DNA of 64,000 nt from Thraustochytrium sp. TN22 (Eukaryota > Sar > Bigyra > Thraustochytrida > Thraustochytriidae). Below, in pieces: positions 36,656 to 45,600 of the stretch. The notes under the pieces are model-generated. The model saw nothing but the letters and a program-made list of their open reading frames with translations, searched no databases and was not told where the DNA came from. The translations under genes were made by a program, and so were the position numbers. Within the stretch, counting starts at the first letter, position 1. The number at the start of each line of letters is the position of its first letter. Location of the stretch: positions 99,545 through 163,544 of the forward strand of contig JABLUY010000050.1 of assembly GCA_013306675.1 (NCBI GenBank), written 5' to 3'.

Positions 36656-37966
36656 GGCTGGTCTTGGTCTGTGTGATGTAATGCGATGCGATGCGATGCG
36701 AAGTTCTCTCGAATGATCGAGTGCTGCACGCTGCCTTGCCTTTTGCGCTTTTGCTATGCTCTCAAGTCAGTTCGGGTTCTGCTGACCTACGAGCCTAGCC
36801 CCGCGACCACGCACGAGCATGCTTCGCGAGCGCGGGCGATCTCCCCCGCGTGCCGGCGGTCCGGCTCCTGCGGGTGATCTCGTCCGCGCACCGACACCAG
36901 CGCGGGAGACGGGGCACGGGGGTGCCCGTGACTCGGATTCGGAGACGGCGGATCTCCACCAGGCACCGTGACCGCGGGACGGGACGCCACGATTCGGCGA
37001 GAAAGCCGAGAAACGCGGGCCGGTCGACCGTCGCCGGCGGGAGCAGGCCAAGGCCGCCAAGCCGCCAAGGACAGCGCAGGAGCCACTCATCGTCTCTACG
37101 GGCCGCAACGCGAACCGGGCTGTTGGCTGGTGAGGCTGGTGAGGAAGCGATAATCTCGTCCATCACGTGACCGCCGATCTCCGCCGAGTCGGCAGCATCG
37201 CGCTGGTGCTTCGCGAGCATTCGCGTCGCTGCGCGCGCCTAGTGCCGGCAACGTCGCAAGATAGTTGTGTGCCGTTCCCGGCGCTGCCCGCAAAGCCGGA
37301 CCGGCGCCGCTCGAGCCTCGCGCTGCACTGGTTACAGTGGTGAGTCGGGTTCTGGAGGAAATGACCCGTTCACGGCCCGGGGCTCACGCCAGCGCGTAGG
37401 CTTCGACCATGACCTCTAAGCACGCAGGACACCAGCGCGGGACGGTGGGAGAGAGGAAGCCTTTCAGGAACCCGATCTCAGGGAGTGAGTAAAAGTCTTG
37501 CCTTCGTGAACGCGAGCTCGTCGACGGCGCGCGCGTCTCGTCTCGTCTCGGCTCGTGCAGTCGCTTGGTCGACAATCTCGACGACGGCGCGGCCTGGCGC
37601 GCTGGTGCGGCGCGAGCGAAGGCCGCGCGCTGGTGCTCCGCGAGACACGTGCCGAACTGGTGCCTGACGTGGCGAGCGGCGTCCCGCGCTGGTGTCGGCG
37701 ACGGGGTGAGATCTGCCGCACCCGCACCCGCGCTGGTGTCGGGACATGGAGGAAATGACCCGGCCGAGGGCATCTGGCCGAAGACAGCCAGCCAGCCAGC
37801 AACCACCTTTGTAAGCTGACGAGCGAGGGCGGGCGAGCGAGGGGCACGGGGCGCGGCGCCAAGATTGCAGAACAGCAGAACCCGAACTCCGAAGCAGACA
37901 ACAGCGCAGACAGCAAAAGTCACTTGAGCGAGAAGAGTCTGCAAAGGCAAGCACAAAAGAAAAAGC
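36656..37966. promoter_or_regulatory. Divergent spacer of SDR copies 1 and 2 with repeated gacaccagcgcggg elements
   Basis: Both halves carry the same 14-bp element in mirror orientation: gacaccagcgcggg at 36893 and 37428, and its complement at 37683 and 37727. The element nearest each gene lies about 230 bp from that gene's ATG and reads the same way relative to it. The word cagcagaacccgaact also occurs in both halves. The spacer itself is therefore an inverted duplication of one promoter. The pentamer run atgcg x4 is at 36681-36700. Confidence 0.6.
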
Positions 37967-38896
37967 ATGGGCCAGAACAAGAGCAAGACCAGCTTCAAGA
38001 GCAAGAAGACCATGAAGGTTTTCGTGACCGGCGCCAGTGGCTGGGTCGGCTTCGAAGTGACCAAGATGCTGCTCAAGGAGGGCCATGAGGTCACTGGCCT
38101 CGCACGCTCTGACGCGTCCGCCGACAAGGTGCGCGGTGCCGGCGCCACGCCGGTCCGCGGCGAGCTCACCGATCTCGACGTCCTGCGCAAGGCCGCCGCG
38201 GACGCCGACGCCGTCATCCACACCGCCTTCATTCACGACTTCTCTCGCTATGCCGAGTGCTGCGAGATCGACCGCAAGGCCGTCGACGCCCTCCTCGACG
38301 CGCTCTCTGGCTCTGGCAAGTCGCTCGTGATCACCTCCGCCATCTTCGGCACCGGTGACGAGGACTCGGCCCCGCCCACCGAGGGCCCGGGCGCCCTGCG
38401 TGGCGCCACTGAGGCCCTGGCGCTCAAGCGCGGCGAGGAGGAGAACATGCGCGTGAGCATTGTGCGCCTCCCGCCGTCGGTGCACGGTGTGGGCGATCAC
38501 GCCTTCGTGCCGATGCTCGCCGCGGGCTTCAAGGCCAAGGGCAAGGTGGCCTACGTCGGCGACGGCAGCAGCGTGTGGGGCTCTGTGCACCGCGACGATG
38601 CAGCCCGCGCCTTCGTACTGGCTCTGACCAAGGGCCCTGCCGGCCAACGCGTTCACCCGGTGGAGGACGACCGCGGCACAACCATGAAGGCGCTGGCGGA
38701 GGCGCTGGGCGCGAAGCTGGGCCTCCCGGTGGAGTCGGTCGCGCCCGAGGCGGCCGAGGAGGCGGTGGGGCCTCTGGCGCCGTTCACACAGTTCAACATG
38801 GTGGCGACGAGCAAGCTAACGCGCGAGCGCCTGGGCTGGGCGCCGCAGCGCGAGGGCCTCCTCAAGGATCTCAAGCACAAGGACTACCTGCAGTAA
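37967..38896 (+). CDS. SDR-type oxidoreductase/epimerase-like, copy 2, with predicted N-myristoylation leader
   Basis: At 309 aa it is the same protein as copy 1 with a 15-residue N-terminal addition beginning MGQNKSKTSFKSKKT. Gly2 with Ser6 and nearby lysines fits the N-myristoyltransferase consensus, so this copy may be membrane-attached while copies 1 and 3 are soluble (inference). The ATG at 37967 has A at -3 and G at +4. It ends PQREGLLKDLKHKDYLQ, a tail more basic than in copies 1 and 3. The core, including GASGWVG and RLPPSVHG, is unchanged. It is followed by the truncated VPS13 stub. Confidence 0.9.
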   Translation: MGQNKSKTSFKSKKTMKVFVTGASGWVGFEVTKMLLKEGHEVTGLARSDASADKVRGAGATPVRGELTDLDVLRKAAADADAVIHTAFIHDFSRYAECCEIDRKAVDALLDALSGSGKSLVITSAIFGTGDEDSAPPTEGPGALRGATEALALKRGEEENMRVSIVRLPPSVHGVGDHAFVPMLAAGFKAKGKVAYVGDGSSVWGSVHRDDAARAFVLALTKGPAGQRVHPVEDDRGTTMKALAEALGAKLGLPVESVAPEAAEEAVGPLAPFTQFNMVATSKLTRERLGWAPQREGLLKDLKHKDYLQ

Positions 38897-39529
38897 CCTT
38901 CCAAGGGATCTCAAGCACAGTAAAAGAAGCCGCAGAAATGAAATAATGTACATCGTCATTGTCTTCAGAGAATGTTACGAATGAGAATGATGCAGGCCTT
39001 GGCCTGGTTCTCCGTCCAGCAATACACGGGGACCGTGTCGGTCGGCGTCACGACCTCTACGAGCCAGTACCTGAGCACCCGACCGGGCGCGGTCTCGGCG
39101 CCCGAACCGGACCTAGAGGGCGAGCGCCGTCTTCGCCCTCGTCATCAACCCTCACCTCGGCAGCCCACCTTTGGCGCTCGACAGCTACGTACGTACGCCA
39201 ACTCTGCCAGCCCGAGTAGAGACCCTTCCGAGCGACGCGCCCTCCCCCACCCCGTCTGACAGCGAAGGAGCGCCCCGCCCAGCAAAAGCTGCCCCCAAGG
39301 CCGCACTTCATTGCTAGCGCTGCCCGCCCTGGTTTTCGACCTTTCATAACCAAAGGTTTTCTGCATGTGACTTGTGTGCTCGCTCGTGGTGTCACCATGC
39401 CCTTCCTGCAAGCGGCCGCGAGCCCCTCCTACTGCAAGAACCAAAAGACCTGATCCAAGACAATGTAAATTTGTTGTTGGTCAAAGTGACTTTCTCCTCC
39501 TGCTGGTCGTTCTCGTGCTCGATGTTTGC
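38897..39529. other. Spacer between SDR copies 2 and 3 with the duplication junction
   Basis: It contains the 3' flank of copy 2, the VPS13 stub (38965-39147), the unit 1/unit 2 junction, and the copied left-border sequence up to copy 3. No separate gene is present. Confidence 0.75.
38965..39147 (-). pseudogene. Truncated copy of the VPS13 3' coding end
   Basis: This stretch matches 42662-42846, the last ~60 codons and stop of VPS13, with a few substitutions and a one-base deletion near 39122 (gcgagcgcc here, gcgtgccgcc in the gene). It has no start and stops abruptly where the left-border sequence begins. It is a passenger fragment that marks the duplication breakpoint, not a gene. Confidence 0.92.
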
Positions 39530-40414
39530 CTACTGAAGGTAGTCGTCGTGCTCAAGGTCCTTCAGGAGGGCCTCATGCTGCGGCGCCCAGCCCAGGCGCT
39601 CGCGCGTCAGCTTGCTCGTCGCCACCATGTTGAACTGTGTGAACGGCGCCAGAGGCCCCACCGCCTCCTCTGCCGCCTCGGGCGCGACCGACTCCACCGG
39701 GAGGCCCAGCTTCGCGCCCAGCGCCTCCGCCAGCGCCTTCATGGTCGTGCCGCGGTCGTCCTCCACCGGGTGAACGCGTTGGCCGGCAGGGCCCTTGGTC
39801 AGAGCCAGTACGAAGGCGCGGGCCGCATCGTCGCGGTGCACAGAGCCCCACACGCTGCTGCCGTCGCCGACGTAGGCCACCTTGCCCTTGGCCTTGAAGC
39901 CCGCGGCGAGCATCGGCACGAAGGCGTGGTCGCCGACGCCGTGCACGGACGGCGGGAGGCGCACAATGCTCACGCGCATGTTCTCCTCCTCGCCGCGCTT
40001 GAGTGCCAGGGCCTCAGTGGCGCCACGCAGGGCGCCCGGGCCCTCGGAGGGCGGGGCTGAGTCCTCATCACCGGTGCCGAAGATGGCGGAGGTGATCACG
40101 AGCGACTTGCCGGAGCCAGAGAGCGCGTCGAGGAGGGTGTCGACGGCCTTGCGGTCGATCTCGCAGCACTCGGCATAGCGGGAGAAGTCGTGAATGAAGG
40201 CGGTGTGGATGACGGCGTCGGCGTCCGCGGCGGCCTTGCGCAGGACGTCGAGATCGGTGAGCTCGCCGCGGACCGGCGTGGCGCCGGCACCGCGCACCTT
40301 GTCCACGGAGGCGTCAGAGCGCGCGAGGCCAGTGACCTCATGGCCCTCCTTGAGAAGCATCTTGGTCACTTCGAAGCCGACCCAGCCACTGGCACCGGTC
40401 ACGAAAACCTTCAT
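39530..40414 (-). CDS. SDR-type oxidoreductase/epimerase-like, copy 3
   Basis: This 294-aa protein is nearly identical to copy 1. Differences seen are DASVDKVRG for DASADKVRG and AVDTLLDAL for AVDALLDAL. It keeps the copy 1-type tail (PQHEALLKDLEHDDYLQ) and lacks the MGQNKSK leader. The upstream pentamer run is one unit longer than in copy 1 (five atgcg at 40440-40464), a small mark of divergence since duplication. Cofactor loop and other motifs are intact, so it should be functional. Confidence 0.9.
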   Translation of the reverse strand: MKVFVTGASGWVGFEVTKMLLKEGHEVTGLARSDASVDKVRGAGATPVRGELTDLDVLRKAAADADAVIHTAFIHDFSRYAECCEIDRKAVDTLLDALSGSGKSLVITSAIFGTGDEDSAPPSEGPGALRGATEALALKRGEEENMRVSIVRLPPSVHGVGDHAFVPMLAAGFKAKGKVAYVGDGSSVWGSVHRDDAARAFVLALTKGPAGQRVHPVEDDRGTTMKALAEALGAKLGLPVESVAPEAAEEAVGPLAPFTQFNMVATSKLTRERLGWAPQHEALLKDLEHDDYLQ

Positions 40415-41663
40415 GGCTGGTCTTGGTCTGTGTGATGTAATGCGATGCGATGCGATGCGATGCGAAGTTCGCTCGAATGCTCGAGTGCTGCACGCTGCCT
40501 TGCCTTTTGCGCTTTTGCTATGCTCTCAAGTCAGTTCGGGTTCTGCTGACCTACGAGCCAAGCCCCGCGACCACGCACGAGCATGCTTCGCGAGTGCGGG
40601 CGGTCCCCCCCCGCACGCCGGCGGTCTGGCTCCTCCTGCGGGTGATCTCGTTCGCGCACCGACACCAGCGCGGGAGACGGGGCACGGGGGGTGCCCCCGA
40701 GATTTGGAGACGGCAGATTTCCGCCAGGCACCGACATCACATCAGCGCGGGACGCCACCGCGGCCCGGGGCCGGTCGACCGTCGCGGGCGGGAGCAGGCC
40801 AAGGAGAGCAGGTAGAGCAGGAGCCGCTCATCGTCCAAAGAGGCCGCAACGCGAACCGCGCTGTTGGTTGGTGAGGAAGCGATAATCTCATCCATCACGT
40901 GACCGCTGATCTCCGAGTCGGCAGCATCGCGCTGGTGCTTCGCGAGCCTTCGCGTCGCTGCGCGTGCCTAGTGCCGGCCGGCAACGTCGCGAGATGTGCC
41001 GTTCCCGGCGCTGCCCACAAAGCCGGACCGGCGCCGCTCGCGCTCCACTGCAAGAGGTGAGTCGGGCTCCGAAGGAAATGACCCGTTCACGGGCTCGCGC
41101 TGAGCGCGTCGGCGTCGACCATGACGCAGGACACCAGCGCGGGACGGCGGGAGAGAGGAAGCCTTTTAGGAACCCTCATCTCAGGGAGTGAGTGAAAGTT
41201 TTGCCTTCGTGAACGCGGGCTCGTCGCATGGCTTCGTCGACGGCGCGCGCGTCTCGTCTCGTCTCGTGCAGTCGCTTGGTCGATAACGTCGACGACGGCC
41301 CGGCGCGGCCTGGCGCGCTGGTGCTCCGCGAGAAACGTGCCGGGCTGGTGCTTGGCGTGGCGAGCGGCGTCCCGCGCTGGTGTCGGCGACGGGGCGAGAT
41401 CTGCCGCACCCGCCCGCACCCGCGCTGGTGTCGGGACATGGAGGAAATGACCCGGCCAGGGCATCTGGCCGAAGACAGCCAGCCAGCCAGCCACCACCTT
41501 TGTAAGCTGACGAGTGATGGCGGGCGAGCGAGGGGCACGGGGCGCGGAGCCAGGATTGCAGAACAGCAGAACCCGAACTCCGAAGCAGACAGCGCAGACA
41601 GCACAGACAGCAGAAGTCACTTGAGCAAGAAGAGTCTGCAAAGGCAAGCACAAAAGAAAAAGC
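40415..41663. promoter_or_regulatory. Divergent spacer of SDR copies 3 and 4
   Basis: It matches the 36656-37966 spacer with scattered changes. It carries the same element set: gacaccagcgcggg at 40661 and 41130, and the reverse at 41371 and 41419. Five atgcg units are at 40440-40464. No gene is seen in it. Confidence 0.6.
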
Positions 41664-42593
41664 ATGGGCCAGAACAAGAGCAAGACCAGCCTCACGAGCA
41701 AGAAGACCATGAAGGTTTTCGTGACCGGTGCCAGTGGCTGGGTCGGCTTCGAAGTGACCAAGATGCTGCTCAAGGAGGGCCATGAGGTCACTGGCCTCGC
41801 GCGCTCTGACGCGTCCGCCGACAAGGTGCGCGGTGCCGGCGCCACGCCGGTCCGCGGCGAGCTCACCGATCTCGACGTCCTGCGCAAGGCCGCCGCGGAC
41901 GCCGACGCCGTCATCCACACCGCCTTCGTTCACGACTTCTCCCGCTATGCCGAGTGCTGCGAGATCGACCGCAAGGCCGTCGACGCCCTCCTCGACGCGC
42001 TCTCTGGCTCCGGCAAGTCGCTCGTGATCACCTCCGCCATCTTCGGCACCGGTGACGAGGACTCGGCCCCGCCCACCGAGGGCCCGGGCGCCCTGCGTGG
42101 CGCCACTGAGGCCCTGGCACTCAAGCGCGGCGAGGAGGAGAACATGCGCGTGAGCATTGTGCGCCTCCCGCCGTCGGTGCACGGTGTGGGCGATCACGCC
42201 TTCGTGCCGATGCTCGCCGCGGGCTTCAAGGCCAAGGGCAAGGTGGCCTACGTCGGCGACGGCAGCAGCGTGTGGGGCTCTGTGCACCGCGACGATGCAG
42301 CCCGCGCCTTCGTACTGGCTCTGACCAAGGGCCCTGCCGGCCAACGCGTTCACCCGGTGGAGGACGACCGCGGCACGACCATGAAGGCGCTGGCGGAGGC
42401 GCTGGGCGCGAAGCTGGGGCTCCCGGTGGAGTCCGTCGCGCCCGAGGCGGCAGAGGAGGCGGTGGGGCCTCTGGCACCGTTCACGCAGTTCAACATGGTG
42501 GCGACGAGCAAGCTGACGCGCGAGCGCCTGGGCTGGGCGCCGCAACGCGAGGGCCTCCTCAAGGATCTCAAGCACAAGGACTACCTGCAGTAA
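41664..42593 (+). CDS. SDR-type oxidoreductase/epimerase-like, copy 4, with predicted N-myristoylation leader
   Basis: This 309-aa protein begins MGQNKSKTSLTSKKT, like copy 2 except for two changes in the leader (SLTS for SFKS); Gly2 and Ser6 are kept. The core has HTAFVHDF where the other copies have HTAFIHDF. The tail is the copy 2-type PQREGLLKDLKHKDYLQ. Its stop is 68 bp from the VPS13 stop on the other strand. All motifs described for copy 1 are intact. Confidence 0.9.
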   Translation: MGQNKSKTSLTSKKTMKVFVTGASGWVGFEVTKMLLKEGHEVTGLARSDASADKVRGAGATPVRGELTDLDVLRKAAADADAVIHTAFVHDFSRYAECCEIDRKAVDALLDALSGSGKSLVITSAIFGTGDEDSAPPTEGPGALRGATEALALKRGEEENMRVSIVRLPPSVHGVGDHAFVPMLAAGFKAKGKVAYVGDGSSVWGSVHRDDAARAFVLALTKGPAGQRVHPVEDDRGTTMKALAEALGAKLGLPVESVAPEAAEEAVGPLAPFTQFNMVATSKLTRERLGWAPQREGLLKDLKHKDYLQ

Positions 42594-42661
42594 CCTTCCA
42601 AGGGATCTCAAGCACAGTAAGCGAAGCCGCAGAAAGGTAATAATGTACATCGTCATTGTCT

Positions 42662-45600
42662 TCAGAGAATGTTACGAATGAAAAAGATGCAGGCCTTGGC
42701 CTGGTTCTCCGTCCAGCAATACACGGGGACCGTGTCGGTCGGCGTCACGACCTCTACGAGCCAGTACCTGAGAACCCGACCGGGCGCGGTCTCGGCGCCC
42801 GAGCCGGACCTGGAGGGCGTGCCGCCGTCTTCGCCCTCGTCGTCTTCGATGCGGAGCTCCACGGGGCGCAGCTCGAGGTCCATGATGGAGCGCAGCGGCA
42901 CCACCCAGGTGGACCGCTCCAGCTCGAGCGAGTGCTCCACGTACAGAAGGTGCTGGTGCGTGGCAACCAAAAACATGCGCTTCCAAAGCGGGAGCGCCGG
43001 GAACGGCCGCTTCGCGTGGTACGTAAAGTAGGAGAACGTTTTGCTTGCGCGCCAAGCCGCCTCCACCGCGTGGCCCTCGGCGTCTTCGTCCGCCTCGGCC
43101 ATGCCGCCGCCGATCGTCTCGGTCTCCCCGACGTGCTGGCCCACCAGCACGGCAGCAGGGCTGAGCGTCGCGCCCGAGATGGTCTCCGTGCTGCGCACGT
43201 CAAAGAGCGACGCGTGCCACCTGGCGCGCACCTCGGCGGACACCACGGCACCACCGAGGTTGACGGGGGAGCCGCCACGCGCAGAGCCGGATCCGTGGGC
43301 CTCGACGCTCCGGCGATCGCTCTTCTCCTCGTCCTCCAGCTTCTCCTCCGCCTCGCTCTCTCTCGATGCGTCCTCGCCGTCGCTGTCCTGGGCAGGAGGC
43401 GTTGCGTCCGAGGTGGCGGCCGTCGAGGCGGCCGCACCCTCACTGGTCGCCTCCGTGCTCGGGCCCGGCGACCCCGTGCGACGCTCCAGTCGCAAATTTT
43501 CCGCAAGCAAAGGCTGCTCCAGCACTACGTGCGCGAGGTGGCCCTCGTCCAGATACATGCCATCATCAACCATGGCGATCACCTCCTCGCCCACGGCCTT
43601 ATGCAGGTCGTACGGAACGAGGAGCTTGTTCGCCGTGTCCGAAGCCGGCACGTTGTCGCCCTCGAGGCGCACAAAATACCGCGGTGGCCGCACTCGGTGC
43701 CGCACAAACTTGACCGTCGGGTCGATCGTGCTCTGGATGGCCACCGACACGTGCTTTACGAGCTTGAGCAGGCCCGCCAGCGGCTTCACAAAGACGCCCG
43801 AGAGGCCCAAAAACATGCCCTGCCCCAGACCTAGCATGCCGTCCTCGCGTAGCCCGTTGACAGGCGCCACCACGAGACCGGCCAGGCCTTGCACGACGCC
43901 CTCCGCAAAGCTGCGTGGCTTGAAGCCCGTGTACCGATCGTTCGAGAGCGTCTCGAAGAGCGCCGAGACGCCATTCGCGAACCCCGTAGCCGACGTCGCG
44001 GCGCCCAGCACCGTGCGCCGCAGCAGGCTCATCGTGCCCTTGGCCAGACCCGCGCCAAAGTCCTTGGGACTGCGGACCAGGCCTAGCGCCGGCTCGTAAA
44101 AGAAGTCCAGCACGCCGGCGCCCAGATTCTGCACCAGACCGCGCGGGTCGCCCAGAAGATCCACCGAACCCAGGATCAGGTACGCCTGCCGAAGCGCCTG
44201 CGATCGGTAGTGCGCGAAGATGCGCCCCAAGATCGTGTCCGGCGTCGACAGCGAGTTCTGCAGCACCAGCGCGTTCAGCCGCAACGGTGCGTTGTCCACG
44301 TTCGCCAGCGATGCGCCCATCGCGTTGAGCGCGAACCGCAGCGTGTTTAGTGACCCGGACTCCGCCGACCCACCCTGCAGACCGGACCCGCCCGGCTCAT
44401 GCACACCGTGCGTGCGCCCGGCGCTGCTACGGAAGCTAAAGCTAACGTGCATCTTCACCGGATGCACTTGGAGCTCCTCAATGTACAGCTTGCGCTGGCT
44501 CGCCGGCAGGCCGTCAGGCCCGCTCGCTGCGCTGGCGCGTTCGCCTGAATCCGAGGCGCCCAGCTCCACGGGCCCTACCCCGGAGGCCTTGCGCCCGCCA
44601 GACCCTCGCCCGGCCATCGCCGGCGCCTCGCCCGGTTCCGCGCCGGACGTTGCAGGCCCGACGCCGGATGCGCCGCCATCGCTCGTCGCAGGCCCCAGGA
44701 GAGTGCCACCGCCCGGCGCGCGGATACGGAGCCGGCTCGGCGCCCCGTCGCCGCCAGTGACGGCGGGAACGGCGGCGGCGGCGGCACCACTACCACCACC
44801 GTTTCCACTCCCACTGGCGGTGACGCCACCACCGCCGCCCCCCCCCGGCATGCCGCCTGCGTCGTCCATCACGAGGCCCGTCTCCTCACCCAACGAAGCC
44901 GATCGGCCGCCGCGCGTTGCGTCGGAACCGACGGCAAAGCCAGCGCCGCCGCCCGACGTCTGCGACGAGGACGAACCCCTTGACGCGCTCCGTCCCGGCC
45001 CGAGGCCGGAGGCCGGCCCAGCAAAGGCGCCACTCACAGCGTCCATCATGTCGTGGAACGGCACCACCTGCCGCCCACCCGATAGGACCACGTCGCGCAT
45101 TGCCAGCGCGCCCGTGCTGCGGGTGAAGCCCTCCACAGCCGATGCGCTGTGCGCGCTGTTCGAGAAAGGCGCCGCCTTAACCTCGCCCGTGTCACCCTGC
45201 CGCCGCGCCGAACTCCGCAGCGTCGCGCCGCACCGCGTGTTGAACGCGATCAGCGCCGTCAACACGTCCGGCTCCAGCTTCAGGTTCATCGGCAGAATGC
45301 GCAGGTTGATGTACCGCACAAAGTCCAGGCTCGGGAACTTGCTCGACCGCACCACAGTGAACTCCGCGAATGGCTTGCGCTCGTCGTCATCGTCCTCCAG
45401 CGCCGCGCCGCCACGAATGCCGCCGAGCAAGCCCGAGGTGGGACCCGCCGGTGCAATTGCGCCTGCTGCGGCACCGCCGCCGCCGATAGCCGCCGAGCCG
45501 CCGATCGTGGGCGTCGCGCTGCCCGACCTGCCCGCGGTCGCGGTCATCGACATGCTCGCGCCGGCGTACGCCTCCAGCGCGTCCCCGAAGGCGCCGTTCC

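Larger units (their letters stand above)
35409..39147. repeat. Tandem duplication unit 1 (about 3.74 kb)
   Basis: Unit 1 holds SDR copy 1 (-), SDR copy 2 (+), their divergent spacer, and about 180 bp copied from the 3' end of VPS13. It is followed directly by unit 2, which begins with the same left-border sequence. The units differ by scattered substitutions and small indels. Confidence 0.88.
39148..42846. repeat. Tandem duplication unit 2 (about 3.70 kb)
   Basis: Unit 2 holds SDR copy 3 (-) and copy 4 (+) and runs into the intact end of the VPS13 coding region, where homology to unit 1 stops near 42840-42846. Confidence 0.85.

Noticed and set aside
37384-38656. Minus-strand frames of 282 and 392 codons over SDR copy 2
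   Set aside because: Antisense to a conserved gene; similar frames recur opposite the other copies because the copies are duplicates.
42656-43834. 392-codon plus-strand frame at the VPS13 3' end
   Set aside because: Antisense of the PH-like and ATG2-C-like coding region; no motif.
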